Positions 27,926-36,549 of a DNA stretch of 40,721 nt are shown here, piece after piece. The stretch is from JBBPXY01 sp038200435 (GTDB lineage: Bacteria; Actinomycetota; Thermoleophilia; Solirubrobacterales; Solirubrobacteraceae). The DNA is taken from NCBI GenBank assembly GCA_038200435.1, contig JBBPXY010000024.1:1-40721 (forward strand). Reading direction: 5' to 3'. Below the pieces are notes generated by a model that saw nothing but the letters and a program-made list of their open reading frames with translations, made no database searches and was not told the origin of the DNA. Made by a program: the position numbers and the translations under genes. Each line of letters starts with the position of its first letter. The stretch's first letter is position 1.

Positions 27926-29221
27926 ATGGCCTGGGACTTCTCCACCGAGCCCGAATTCCAAGAGCAGCTCAACTGGATGCGCGAGTTCGTGCGCGCGGAG
28001 ATCTGGCCGATGGAGACCCTCGGTCTCGAGCAGTCCCAGATCGAGCGCGCCTTCGCTCCCTTGCAGGAGCAGGTGAAGGAACGCGGCCTGTGGGCCGCGC
28101 ACCTGCCGCCCGACCTCGGCGGACAGGGCTTCGGCCAGGTGAAGCTCGGCCTCATGCACGAGATCCTCGGCACCTCGATGCTCGCGCCGTTCGCCTTTGG
28201 GAACCAGGCGCCCGATTCGGGCAACTCCGAGATCCTCGCGATGGCAGGGACGCCGGAGCAGAAGGAGCGCTGGCTCGAGCCGCTTCTCGCTGGCGACCTG
28301 CACTCCGCCTTCTCGATGACCGAGCCCGAGAACGCGGGCTCCGATCCGACGACGCTCTCCACCACCGCGGTGCGCGACGGCGACGAATGGGTGATCAACG
28401 GCCACAAGTGGTTCTCGTCGAACGCGTCGATCGCCGACTTCCTGATCGTCATGGTCGTGACCGACCCCGACGCCCATCGCTATCAGCGCGCGTCGATGAT
28501 CATCGTGCCCGCTGACACGCCGGGGGTCGACATCGTCCGCGACGTCTCGACGATGGAGCATCCGCAGGAGGAGTTCGGCAAGCTCGGCGGCCACGCGGAG
28601 ATCTACTACCGCGACGTACGCGTGCCGGCGAGCAACCTGCTCGGCGCGCAGGGCGCCGGCTTCCTGATCGCTCAGCAGCGCCTCTACCCGGGCCGCATCC
28701 ATCACTGCATGCGCTGGCTCGGGGTCTCGAAGCGCGCTTTCGACATGCTCTGCGAACGGTCCCTGGTGCGCTACGCCCACGGCTCGCTGCTATCGGAGAA
28801 GGAGACCGTGCAGAACTGGATCGCGGACTCGGCCGCGCAGATGAACGCCGCGCGGCTTATGACGTTGCACGCCGCGTGGATCATGGACACGCAGGGCGCG
28901 AGCGCCGCGCGCAAGGAGATCTCGCTGATCAAGTTCTACGGCGCGAACGTGCTTCACGACGTGGTCGATCGCGCGCTGCAGGTGCACGGCTCGCTCGGCT
29001 ACTCGACCGACCTGCCGCTCGAGGCCATGTACCGGTTCGCCCGCGGCGCCCGGTTCTACGACGGCCCCGACGAGGTGCACCGCCAGTCGGTCGCGCGGCA
29101 GATCTTGCGCGGCTACGAAGCGCCGGCCGACGGCGTGCCCACCGAGCACGTGCCGACGCGCCGCGAGGACGCCAAGCGCAAGTTCGCCGACCTGCTGGAG
29201 ACGGTGACGTCAAACGACTGA
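27926..29221 (+). CDS. Acyl-CoA dehydrogenase family protein
   Basis: A 431-residue FAD enzyme of fatty acid beta-oxidation type, catalysing alpha,beta-dehydrogenation of acyl-CoA and passing electrons to ETF. The FAD/substrate signature is SMTEPENAGSDPTTL, followed by VINGHKWFSSNASIADF. The C-terminal helical bundle has LYPGRIHHCMRWLGVSKRAFD and QVHGSLGYSTDLPLEAMYRFARGARFYDGPDEVHRQSVAR in parts, which resembles the ACAD10/11-like long-chain group. The ATG at 27926 has AGAGGAGA in front and replaces the longer open frame from 27767. The stop overlaps the next gene's proposed CTG start. Confidence 0.94.
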   Translation: MAWDFSTEPEFQEQLNWMREFVRAEIWPMETLGLEQSQIERAFAPLQEQVKERGLWAAHLPPDLGGQGFGQVKLGLMHEILGTSMLAPFAFGNQAPDSGNSEILAMAGTPEQKERWLEPLLAGDLHSAFSMTEPENAGSDPTTLSTTAVRDGDEWVINGHKWFSSNASIADFLIVMVVTDPDAHRYQRASMIIVPADTPGVDIVRDVSTMEHPQEEFGKLGGHAEIYYRDVRVPASNLLGAQGAGFLIAQQRLYPGRIHHCMRWLGVSKRAFDMLCERSLVRYAHGSLLSEKETVQNWIADSAAQMNAARLMTLHAAWIMDTQGASAARKEISLIKFYGANVLHDVVDRALQVHGSLGYSTDLPLEAMYRFARGARFYDGPDEVHRQSVARQILRGYEAPADGVPTEHVPTRREDAKRKFADLLETVTSND

Positions 29222-30144
29222 CGGGCAGGCATCGTCTGCTCGTCTTCGCGCTTGCCGGGCAGGTGCTGCTGGGCGTTGCGCTCATCGCTCTCGCGGCCAC
29301 GGACTTCCGGCTCTTCCGGAGTGACGACCGCAAGGAGCCTAAGCCGGAGCCCGCCGTCTTCGATGCCGCCCGGGCGTTCGATGCCGCCCGTGTGCTCGAC
29401 GGTGCCCGCTCCCAGCTGGCCTTTGGCCCGCGGCCCGCGGGCTCGGCGGCGCTGAAGCGGCTCTCCGAGCAGCTGCGGGTGCGTCTGCCGAACGGGCGCT
29501 TCGAGCCTGTGCCGGGCGGCCTGCGCAACATCGTCGGGACGCTGCCGGGGCGTTCCCCGGCGATCCTGATCGGCGCCCACTACGACACCAAGGATCTCCC
29601 TGGGTTCGTCGGGGCCAACGACGGCGCCGTCGGCAGCGCGGCGGTGCTCGAACTCGCGCGCGTCCTCGCGCGCAAACGGCCACGCGATCCTCGCGAAGTG
29701 CGGTTGGTGCTCTTCGATGGCGAGGAGCAGCCACGGGGCACGCCGCAAGCCCAGTTCCTCCGCTTCGGGCTGCGTGGAAGCAAGGCCTACGCGCACAGTC
29801 ACGCGGCGGAACTGAGCAGCATGGTCCTACTCGACTTCATCGGCAATCGGCAGCTGGTCCTCCCGCGCGAGGGAGGGTCGGATTCGGTGCTCTGGGGCAA
29901 GCTGCGCGCCGCGGCGGCAGCCGTCGCCACGCTCGATGCCTTTCCCGTCCGCGAGGTGCCGGAGATCTACGACGACCACACGCCGTTCGCGCGCGCCGGC
30001 GTTCCGGCCATCGATCTGATCGACTTCGACTACCCGTGCTTCCACCGGAGCTGCGACACGCTCGCGCAGGTCTCGGCGGCCGGCATCGGGACGGCGGGAG
30101 TGACGGTGGCCGAGCTGGTCCGCCGCCTCGAGGCCGCGCGCTGA
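29218..30144 (+). CDS. M28 family zinc metallopeptidase (glutaminyl cyclase-like), membrane-anchored
   Basis: About 308 residues. A hydrophobic stretch near the start (HRLLVFALAGQVLLGVALIALAA) is a signal anchor. The M28 zinc ligands are visible: His in GAHYDT, the bridging Asp in GANDGAVGSAAVLELAR, Glu in LFDGEE, Asp in MVLLDFIGN and the late His in CFHRSCDTLAQVS. The pattern is that of glutaminyl cyclase/aminopeptidase-type M28 enzymes facing outside. No ATG, GTG or TTG precedes the anchor; a CTG at 29218 overlaps the upstream TGA (CTGA) and has GGTGA 10 nt before it. The alternative GTG at 29263 would cut the anchor in half. Confidence 0.85.
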   Translation: MTGRHRLLVFALAGQVLLGVALIALAATDFRLFRSDDRKEPKPEPAVFDAARAFDAARVLDGARSQLAFGPRPAGSAALKRLSEQLRVRLPNGRFEPVPGGLRNIVGTLPGRSPAILIGAHYDTKDLPGFVGANDGAVGSAAVLELARVLARKRPRDPREVRLVLFDGEEQPRGTPQAQFLRFGLRGSKAYAHSHAAELSSMVLLDFIGNRQLVLPREGGSDSVLWGKLRAAAAAVATLDAFPVREVPEIYDDHTPFARAGVPAIDLIDFDYPCFHRSCDTLAQVSAAGIGTAGVTVAELVRRLEAAR

Positions 30145-30169
30145 CCGGCTCCTACACTGAAGGGAGCTC

Positions 30170-31138
30170 ATGACCGTCTGCACCACACCCGAGAAGCTCC
30201 TGCTCGCCGCCCCGCGCGGATATTGCGCGGGAGTCGATCGCGCGGTGCAGACGGTGGAGAAGGCCCTCACGCTCTACGGGGCACCCGTCTACGTGCGCAA
30301 GGAGATCGTCCACAACAAGCACGTCGTCGAGCAGCTCAAGGCCCGCGGAGCGATCTTCGTCGACGAGGAGACCGACGTGCCGGAGTCGGCGACGGTGGTG
30401 TTCTCGGCCCACGGCGTCGCGCCCTCGGTGCACGCCAACGCTGCGGCGCGTGATCTGCACACGATCGATGCCACCTGCCCACTCGTGACCAAGGTGCACG
30501 TCGAGGCCAAGAAGTTCGCCGCCGACGGCTACACGATCGTGCTCATCGGCCATGCCGGGCACGAGGAGGTCGAGGGAACGATGGGCGAGGCGCCGCAGAA
30601 CATCGTCCTGGTGGAGACCGAGGCCGACGTCGACGGCCTCGAAGTCGCCGATCCCACGCGCGTGGCCTACATCTCCCAGACGACGCTGTCGGTCGACGAG
30701 ACAAACGCGATCATCGTCCGGCTGCGCGAGCGCTTCCCGGCTATCACCGGGCCGCGCACCGATGACATCTGCTACGCCACCACCAACCGCCAGGCCGCGG
30801 TCAAGCAGCTCGCCCATGAGTGCGATCTGGTGCTGGTGATCGGTTCGCGCAACTCCTCCAACTCCCAGCGCCTGGTCGACGTCACGCGCGAGCTCGGCAC
30901 CGACGCGCACCTCATCGACCACGAGGGCGAGGTTCGCGATGAGTGGCTCGAGGGCCGCCGCGTGGTCGGCATCACCTCGGGCGCGAGCGCGCCCGAAGAG
31001 CTCGTGCAGCGCCTCGTGGCGTTCTTCCGCGAGCGGGGCACCACCGACGTGTCCGAGCTCGAGGTGGTCCAGGAGGACGTGCGCTTCATGCTGCCGAAGG
31101 GCATCCGCCTTGCCCTCGCCGCGCGCGCCGCCGCCTGA
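30170..31138 (+). CDS. ispH: 4-hydroxy-3-methylbut-2-enyl diphosphate reductase
   Basis: A 322-residue Fe-S enzyme that makes IPP and DMAPP in the last step of the MEP isoprenoid pathway. The three cluster cysteines are Cys19 (GYCAGVDRAV), Cys103 (DATCPLVTKVH) and Cys201 (DICYATTNRQ). EIVHNKHVV, FSAHGV and SGASAPEELV are the other family blocks. An AAGGGAG ribosome binding site lies 6 nt before the ATG. It follows the M28 peptidase gene by 25 bp and precedes the phosphoesterase by 18 bp, so it is likely cotranscribed with both. Confidence 0.98.
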   Translation: MTVCTTPEKLLLAAPRGYCAGVDRAVQTVEKALTLYGAPVYVRKEIVHNKHVVEQLKARGAIFVDEETDVPESATVVFSAHGVAPSVHANAAARDLHTIDATCPLVTKVHVEAKKFAADGYTIVLIGHAGHEEVEGTMGEAPQNIVLVETEADVDGLEVADPTRVAYISQTTLSVDETNAIIVRLRERFPAITGPRTDDICYATTNRQAAVKQLAHECDLVLVIGSRNSSNSQRLVDVTRELGTDAHLIDHEGEVRDEWLEGRRVVGITSGASAPEELVQRLVAFFRERGTTDVSELEVVQEDVRFMLPKGIRLALAARAAA

Positions 31139-31156
31139 CTGCGGCACTCGCCCGCC

Positions 31157-32332
31157 GTGCGCACCCTCGTCGTCTCCGACCTGCACCTCGGTGCGCGCAC
31201 GCAGGTCGACCTGTTGCGAGCCGCCGAGCCGCGCGCCCGGCTCATGGCCGCGCTGGCCGATATCGACCGGCTGGTGCTGCTCGGAGACATCCTCGAGCTG
31301 CGCCACGGGCCGGTGCGCGAGATCTTCGGCGCGGCGGAGCCGTTCTTCTCAGACCTGCGCGACGCGCTGCCCAGCGGTGCTGAAGTGGTGATGCTGGCCG
31401 GCAACCATGATCACGAGCTCGTCGCTCCGTGGTTGGCCCGCCGCGCGTTCGAGTCGCACCCGGCTCCCCCTCTCGATCTGGAGAACCGGGTCGATCCGGA
31501 GGCGGGCGAGCCGCTCGCGCGGCTGGTCCAATGGCTCGAGCCGCACTCGGTGCGCGTCGCCTACCCGGGGGTGTGGCTCCGTTCCGACATATACGCGACA
31601 CACGGGCACTACCTCGACCGCCATGTCACGGTGCCCTCGTTCGAGCGTGTGGCGGTGGGTGTGACGAGCCGGGTCGCGCGCAACGCTCCAGGCCGCCGCG
31701 AGGCGCCCGATCGCTATGAGGCCGCTCTGGCACCGATCTACGCGCTGATCGACGCCATGGCGCAAGGCGCGCCGCCGCAGCAGGGCGCCGGGCCGCACAC
31801 CGCCTCTTCCCGGATCTGGAAGGCGCTCGCCGGGGGCAGTCGCCGCCCGGCGATGCGCCGGCGCGCCCTACGCGCTGGGTTCTGGCTCATGATCGCCGGG
31901 CTGAACCGCGCGGGGGTCGGCCCCCTGCGCGCGAACGTCTCACCCCCGGAGCTGCGCCGGGCCGGCCTCCGGGCGATGGGCGAGGCGCTTACGGCGATGG
32001 GAATCGAGGCGGACCACGTCATCTTCGGCCACACGCACCGCGCCGGCCCATGGCCGAAAGACGACGCGGGGGAGTGGGCCACGCCGGGGCGCGCCCAGCT
32101 AATGAACACGGGGTCGTGGGTCTACGAGCGGCACTTCCTCACTTCGACTCCCGAGGAGAGCCCGTACTGGCCCGGCGTAGGAGTCGTCGTCGACGACGAG
32201 GGGCCGCCGCATCTGCGGCGCTTTCTTGGCGGGCTTGGGCATGCGGAGCTGTGGCCGGGGGTTGAGGTAGATCCAAGAGCCGCTCTCGCTCCCCCTCCCA
32301 GATCAGCGCGCCCTACTCGAGCCCAGGCGTAA
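31157..32332 (+). CDS. Metallophosphoesterase (calcineurin-like)
   Basis: A 391-residue two-metal phosphoesterase. All motifs are present: SDLHLG near residue 7, GDILEL, AGNHDHE and the late FGHTHRAGP. A large insert between the NHD and GHTH motifs (about 90-280) carries an Ala/Arg-rich helical part (RRALRAGFWLMIAGLNRAGVG), which may touch the membrane. UDP-diacylglucosamine hydrolase-like (LpxH) and general phosphoesterases share this arrangement, so the substrate is open. The start is GTG. Its last 20 bp overlap the end of the convergent thioredoxin-fold gene. Confidence 0.88.
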   Translation: MRTLVVSDLHLGARTQVDLLRAAEPRARLMAALADIDRLVLLGDILELRHGPVREIFGAAEPFFSDLRDALPSGAEVVMLAGNHDHELVAPWLARRAFESHPAPPLDLENRVDPEAGEPLARLVQWLEPHSVRVAYPGVWLRSDIYATHGHYLDRHVTVPSFERVAVGVTSRVARNAPGRREAPDRYEAALAPIYALIDAMAQGAPPQQGAGPHTASSRIWKALAGGSRRPAMRRRALRAGFWLMIAGLNRAGVGPLRANVSPPELRRAGLRAMGEALTAMGIEADHVIFGHTHRAGPWPKDDAGEWATPGRAQLMNTGSWVYERHFLTSTPEESPYWPGVGVVVDDEGPPHLRRFLGGLGHAELWPGVEVDPRAALAPPPRSARPTRAQA

Positions 32333-33056
32333 AGCACACGGCGTGACACACGAGGCCGTCGCCGACCTCGAGCTCGAGCTCCCCGCGCGTGTGACGGTCG
32401 TGCTCGATCAGGGCGTGGCAACCCGAGTAGGAGACTTCGACTGCGCGTCCGTTGGCGCGCACCTCGCCGCGGCCTTCGAGCACGGCCCAGACGCCGCCGG
32501 CTTCGTAGGGGCCTGAGTACTCGCCGGCTTGATCCTCGGTCTGCGCGGGAAGCAGCGCGCCGGGCTCGTCCTCTCCTCGCACCGGAAGGAGGGTGGGCTC
32601 CCCCTCGATCCTGAGCAGGAGCTGGATCGCCTCCTCGGTCTCCGCGTAGGCGCCCTCGCCGTAGTGGAAGTAGTCGAGCCGGTTCTCCGGGTTCCACAGG
32701 TAGCGCGCCGGCCAGCCGGCGTTGCCGTAGAGATCCCAGGTCTCGAAGTTCTCGTCGACGACGACGGGATAGGGGACGCCGAGCCGCTCCACGGCCGCGC
32801 GCACCTCGCCAGCATCGCGCGAGAACGGCCATGCGCCGCACTGAACCCCCACCACCCGTAGCCCGCGCTCCTCGTAGCGCTCGTGCCAGCCCTTGACGTA
32901 CGGAAGCGTCCGAAGGGAGTTGACGCGCGCGAAATCCCAGATCTCGACAAGCACCGGGCGCCCGCGTTGCTGATGCATCCGCAACGCGCCGGAGTTGATC
33001 CAGGGCAGTTTCGGGGCGAACGGAGGCGCCTCGATGTCATCGGATTGAGGGCGCAC
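32313..33056 (-). CDS. Thioredoxin-fold protein of the TlpA/DipZ type lacking both catalytic cysteines
   Basis: A 247-residue protein, without signal peptide. Residues about 20-155 match the redoxin domain of DipZ-like proteins: PWINSGALRMHQQRGRPVLVEIWDF, then RTLPYVKGWHERYEERGLRVVGVQ and a YPVVVDENFETWDLYGNAGWPARYLWNPE block. Where relatives have T-C-V-N-C, this protein has A-R-V-N-S, so it cannot do disulfide chemistry. The C-terminal 90 residues form a beta-rich domain, as in DipZ relatives. The GTG start has no ribosome binding site; it lies 12 nt after the gluQ stop, so the two are cotranscribed. A non-redox binding role is inferred. Confidence 0.85.
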   Translation of the reverse strand: MRPQSDDIEAPPFAPKLPWINSGALRMHQQRGRPVLVEIWDFARVNSLRTLPYVKGWHERYEERGLRVVGVQCGAWPFSRDAGEVRAAVERLGVPYPVVVDENFETWDLYGNAGWPARYLWNPENRLDYFHYGEGAYAETEEAIQLLLRIEGEPTLLPVRGEDEPGALLPAQTEDQAGEYSGPYEAGGVWAVLEGRGEVRANGRAVEVSYSGCHALIEHDRHTRGELELEVGDGLVCHAVCFTPGLE

Positions 33057-33068
33057 GGCGCGGGCAAG

Positions 33069-34004
33069 CTAGCAGCGGCGAGCGAGGGCGCCGAGCGGGT
33101 CGGGCGCCGCCGGATCCCACGTCGTCGAGAGGGCCGTGAGCCGTTCCGGGACGAAGCGGTCGAGCAGGTCGGCCGGCGTCACGGCCTCCCTTGCAGCCGC
33201 CAGTCCGACGCTGGCCGCCAGCGCGCTGAGGACGGCAGGCGGCCGGGCCCCAACTCCTCGAAGCGTCACCGCGCCGTGGCGCTTGGCCAGGCGAGAGCCG
33301 TCGGGCCCCAACACCAGCGGGACGTGCGCGTAGGCCGCGACGGGCAGACCGAGCGCGCGGGCGAGCACGACCTGCCGGGGAGTCGACTCGAGCAGGTCGG
33401 CTCCGCGCACCACCTCGCCGATCCCCTGCTCGGCGTCGTCGACGACCACCGCCAGGTTGTAGGCAAACGTCCCGTCCCCGCGCCGCAGGACGAAGTCATC
33501 GACGTGACCGGAGACCTCGCCGAGCAGCCGGTCGGTCACCGTTACGGCCGCGAGGTGCGAAGCGCGAAACCGCAGCGCGGGCAGGCGCCCCTCCGCCGTG
33601 CGCCCCGCCCGTTCCGCAGCACTCAGCGTTAGACAGGTACCCGGGTAAGCGCCTTCGGGCCGCGGGCCGTGCGGGGCCGAGGCCGCCTCGCGGATCTCCG
33701 CACGGGTGCAGAAGCACGGGTAGACGCGGCCCTCGGCCTCGAGGCGGTCCAACGCCCGCGCGTACAGGTGAGCGCGGGCGGACTGGTGCTCGACCGGCCC
33801 GTCCCAGTCGAGTCCCAGCGCCCGCAGATCCGCGAGCTGCCCCTCGGCGGAGCCGGGGCGCACACGCGCGGTGTCGAGATCCTCCATCCGCACGCGAAAG
33901 GCCGATCCGCTCGTGCGGGCGAACAGCCAGGCAAGCAGGGCCGTGCGAAGGTTGCCCAGGTGGAGGTCACCGGTCGGACTGGGAGCAAAGCGGCCTTCGG
34001 GCAC
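33069..34004 (-). CDS. gluQ: Glutamyl-Q tRNA(Asp) synthetase
   Basis: A 311-residue truncated glutamyl-tRNA synthetase paralogue that puts glutamate on the queuosine base of tRNA(Asp). It has the HIGH-type motif (FAPSPTGDLHLGNLRTALLAW), a KMSKS-like RLAKRHGAV, and the zinc site CFC...YPGTC that marks GluQ (YadB). It lacks the anticodon-binding C-terminal half of true GluRS. The GTG at 34004 is chosen because an AGGGAGA ribosome binding site lies 8 nt before it; the open frame to 34082 is unsupported. Queuosine synthesis genes are not in the window. Confidence 0.93.
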   Translation of the reverse strand: MPEGRFAPSPTGDLHLGNLRTALLAWLFARTSGSAFRVRMEDLDTARVRPGSAEGQLADLRALGLDWDGPVEHQSARAHLYARALDRLEAEGRVYPCFCTRAEIREAASAPHGPRPEGAYPGTCLTLSAAERAGRTAEGRLPALRFRASHLAAVTVTDRLLGEVSGHVDDFVLRRGDGTFAYNLAVVVDDAEQGIGEVVRGADLLESTPRQVVLARALGLPVAAYAHVPLVLGPDGSRLAKRHGAVTLRGVGARPPAVLSALAASVGLAAAREAVTPADLLDRFVPERLTALSTTWDPAAPDPLGALARRC

Positions 34005-34127
34005 TCGCGCATTCTCCCTGTCAAGACGCGGCAGGTACCGCCCCGAGTATGAAGAAGGTATGAAAACGGTGTGTAAGAACACCGGGCACTGATCCGCCGA
34101 CGCTCGGATGCCGATAGACCGAACACG

Positions 34128-34292
34128 ATGAACGTTCCGATGAACTACGTCGATCCGCCGGACGTGCCCGAGGGCATGACTCTCGAGGCCTACCGCCGCG
34201 GCCGCTTGCGACCTGCGCCCCGCCGCAGCCTCCTCACGCGCCTGCTTCGCCGGCCCGTCGCCGTCACGCGTCCGGCTCCCGCCCGCCCGTAG
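34128..34292 (+). CDS. Small 54-residue basic protein, function unknown
   Basis: ATG at 34128 to TAG at 34290-34292, 55 codons. It begins MNVPMNYVDPPDVPEGMTL and continues EAYRRGRLRPAPRRSLLTRL, ending in a Pro/Ala/Arg-rich tail. The pattern PEGMTLxxYRR looks like short actinobacterial proteins I have seen next to unrelated genes, but I know no function. TAGACC ends 7 nt before the ATG. It converges on the SCO1 gene with only 3 nt between stops. Codon use is GC-biased at third positions like its neighbours. Confidence 0.55.
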   Translation: MNVPMNYVDPPDVPEGMTLEAYRRGRLRPAPRRSLLTRLLRRPVAVTRPAPARP

Positions 34293-34295
34293 ATC

Positions 34296-34919
34296 TCAGC
34301 CACGTGCCGCGGGTGCGGCACGCTCGAGTGCGCGCACGTCACGCGCCAGTCCGTCTGGGGTGAGATCGTCGGATCCGAACCCGAACCGCTGGCGTCCCTC
34401 GGCGTCGAGGACGACGACGGCGACCGAGTGCTCGGCCTCCGGGCGTTGAGGCGCGACTCCGAACTCGCGCCACACGGGTTGCAGCTCGGTCGCGCGCCCC
34501 AGCAGGAAGCGCATGCGGCCGTCGATCCGTTGTTTGACGAGGAACTTCTTGGCGAGGGCCGAGGTGTCGCCCTTCGGATCGACGCTCACCGCCAAGGCCG
34601 GCACGGAGTGACCCAACAGGTCCATCGCGCCGGCGATCTGCTGCGCCGTCAGCGGACAAGTGTCGCGACACGTGGTGTAGAGGAAGGTGACGATCACCGG
34701 ACGGCCGCGGTACTCGCGCGGGTTCGCCGTTCGCCCGTCCTGGTCACGCAGGTGGAAGTCGGCCTGGGGGAGACCGGGAGGGCGCAGTGCTCCGGCGAAC
34801 CCCGCAGGTGCCGCCGCACCGGCGCTACGCCCGTCGCGCGCGACGGCAAAGACGATCCCCACCGAACCAGCTGCGCAGAGCACCAGCACAGCGAGGAAGA
34901 GGCGCAGACGCCGGGACAC
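34296..34919 (-). CDS. SCO1/SenC family copper-binding redox protein
   Basis: About 207 residues with an N-terminal membrane anchor (LRLFLAVLVLCAAGSVGIVFAVA). The thioredoxin-fold part has the SCO copper site: C-x3-C in TTCRDTCPLTAQQIAG and the distal His in EHSVAVVVLD. SCO proteins deliver copper to cytochrome c oxidase CuA or act as thiol reductants outside the membrane. No oxidase genes lie nearby. GTG at 34919 is the only plausible start before the anchor, although GGAAGG lies directly against it rather than at normal spacing. It follows the response regulator gene by 31 bp. Confidence 0.9.
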   Translation of the reverse strand: MSRRLRLFLAVLVLCAAGSVGIVFAVARDGRSAGAAAPAGFAGALRPPGLPQADFHLRDQDGRTANPREYRGRPVIVTFLYTTCRDTCPLTAQQIAGAMDLLGHSVPALAVSVDPKGDTSALAKKFLVKQRIDGRMRFLLGRATELQPVWREFGVAPQRPEAEHSVAVVVLDAEGRQRFGFGSDDLTPDGLARDVRALERAAPAARG

Positions 34920-34950
34920 CCTTCCAATGCTAGATGACTGATTCCACCAT

Positions 34951-35583
34951 CTAGGGCTCGACCAGACCGCGCCGGATCGCGTAGCGCACGAGCTCAACGC
35001 GGTCGCGCATCCCGAGCTTGCGCAGCACGTTGCCGCGGTGAGACTCGACGGTCTTCTCGGAGAGATGGAGCACCTGGGCGATCTGAGCGTTCGTGTGAGC
35101 CTCGGCGATCAACTTGACCACCTCTTCCTCGCGCGGCGTCAGGGGCTCGCGCGGACCGGTCGACTCGTCGTTCATCCATGCGCGCACGAGCGAACGCTCG
35201 GCGGCATTGGTGAGGAACGGGTCGCCGCGATCGACGGCACGGATGGCGGCAACGAGGTCTTGGTCGGCCTCGCGCTTGAGCACGTAACCCGACGCGCCGG
35301 CCTTCAGGGCCTCGAAGAGGTAGCGCTCGTCGTCGTGCATCGAGAGCATCAGGACGTGCGTGTCGGGCAGATGCTTCTTGATCTCGCGCGCGGCCTGCAG
35401 TCCCGTCATCCGAGGCATGGCGACGTCGAGGATGCAGAGGTCGGGGCGCTCGGCGAGCGAGCGCTCGAAGGCTTCGACGCCGTCTCCGGCCTCGGCTACG
35501 ACCTCGACGTCGACCTGGCGCTCGAGCAGCAGGCGGATGCCGCTGCGCACGATTCCGTGGTCGTCGGCGATCAGGACGCGCAT
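34951..35583 (-). CDS. Two-component response regulator, NarL/FixJ family
   Basis: A 210-residue regulator. The receiver domain has the acidic pair Asp7-Asp8, the phosphoacceptor Asp53 (CILDVAMP) and Lys103 (GYVLKREAD). The C-terminal LuxR-type helix-turn-helix is LTPREEEVVKLIAEAHTNAQ then VLHLSEKTVESHRGNVLRKL. It starts 9 nt after the histidine kinase stop, and the pair form one system. The DNA target is not evident; the downstream SCO1 gene is a candidate by position. Confidence 0.96.
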   Translation of the reverse strand: MRVLIADDHGIVRSGIRLLLERQVDVEVVAEAGDGVEAFERSLAERPDLCILDVAMPRMTGLQAAREIKKHLPDTHVLMLSMHDDERYLFEALKAGASGYVLKREADQDLVAAIRAVDRGDPFLTNAAERSLVRAWMNDESTGPREPLTPREEEVVKLIAEAHTNAQIAQVLHLSEKTVESHRGNVLRKLGMRDRVELVRYAIRRGLVEP

Positions 35584-35592
35584 CTCGTCTCC

Positions 35593-36549
35593 TCAGCTCC
35601 CGATCTTCAGTTCGATCCGGGTGCCCGAATCCTCTGAGGAGTAGATATCGAGGCGGCCTCCCGCCAGCAGGGCGCGCTCGCGCATGCCCGACAGGCCGAG
35701 ACCGCCGTCTCTTCCGCCCTTGAACCCGCGACCGTCATCAGAGATGCGCAGGACGGTGCGCCCGACGAACGAGAGCTCGACCTCGACGCGCTTGGCCGCG
35801 GCGTGCTGCGCGATGTTGGAGAGGCTCTCCTGCGTGACGCGGTAAAGGGCGAGCTGCTGCTCGGGCGTGAGCCGCGGCACCGGGCCGCGGTGGTGGAAGG
35901 TCGCGCGGATCCGGGTCTGCTCGGCCCAGTCGCTCACCTGTGTCTGAAGGGCGGGAATCAGGCCATGATCGTCGAGAACCGCGGGCCGGAGCTGTCGCGC
36001 GATGCCCAGGAGCTCTTCCATGGCCTGCGTGGCCAGCCGCTTCGTCTCTCCGAGCTCACGCTTGAGCTCGGGCGGCGCCGATTGGCTTGTGGCTTCCAGG
36101 CGCAGCAGCACGGCGGTCAGCGCCTGGTTGACCTCGTCGTGCAGGTCCTGGGCGATCCGCTGGCGCTCGCGCTCCTGAGCCCGCACTGCCGCCTTGCCGG
36201 CTTCGCGGCGCTCGAGCTCGAGCCGGCCGAGCATCCGGTTGAGGGTGACGCCCAGGCGCTCGACCTCGCGTGAATCGGCCTCCTGGATCGGGACGCGACG
36301 AGCTGAGTCAGAGAGGTCCGCCCTCTCCATCGTCGTGATCATCTCGTGGAGCGGGGCAAAGCGCCGTCTAAGCAGCAGCGCGTTGCCGAGCAGAGTGGCC
36401 AGGAGGGCCAGTACAAGAACGCCGAGCTCCCGGCCCCCGGCGAAGTCGCCCACGTGCAGGTCGACCGCGATGGTCGCGACGAGCACCGTGCCGGCGATCA
36501 GCAGCAGGTTGACGGCCAGCACCTGGGCCAACAGCGAGCGCCGGCGCAT
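35593..36549 (-). CDS. Sensor histidine kinase, HisKA_3 (NarX/DesK-like)
   Basis: About 318 residues. Two membrane helices near the N-terminus (LLAQVLAVNLLLIAGTVLVATI and ELGVLVLALLATLLGNALLL) have only a dozen residues between them outside. A HAMP-like linker (RRFAPLHEMITTMERADLSD) follows, then the phosphoacceptor His in RIAQDLHDEVNQALTAVLLRLE and the ATP-binding domain with RVTQESLSNIAQHA and ISDDGRGF. The frame is open to 36696, but that extension is not clearly coding; ATG at 36549 begins just before the first helix, and ATG 36669 is an alternative. With so short an outer loop the signal may be sensed in the membrane. Confidence 0.9.
   Translation of the reverse strand: MRRRSLLAQVLAVNLLLIAGTVLVATIAVDLHVGDFAGGRELGVLVLALLATLLGNALLLRRRFAPLHEMITTMERADLSDSARRVPIQEADSREVERLGVTLNRMLGRLELERREAGKAAVRAQERERQRIAQDLHDEVNQALTAVLLRLEATSQSAPPELKRELGETKRLATQAMEELLGIARQLRPAVLDDHGLIPALQTQVSDWAEQTRIRATFHHRGPVPRLTPEQQLALYRVTQESLSNIAQHAAAKRVEVELSFVGRTVLRISDDGRGFKGGRDGGLGLSGMRERALLAGGRLDIYSSEDSGTRIELKIGS

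Noticed and set aside
33069..34004. Full glutamyl-tRNA synthetase (GltX)
   Set aside because: Only about 310 residues with no anticodon-binding domain and with the GluQ zinc motif.
34019..34024. TTGACA on the minus strand just before gluQ
   Set aside because: It is only 15 bp from the start codon and overlaps the ribosome binding site region, so it cannot serve as a -35 for this gene.
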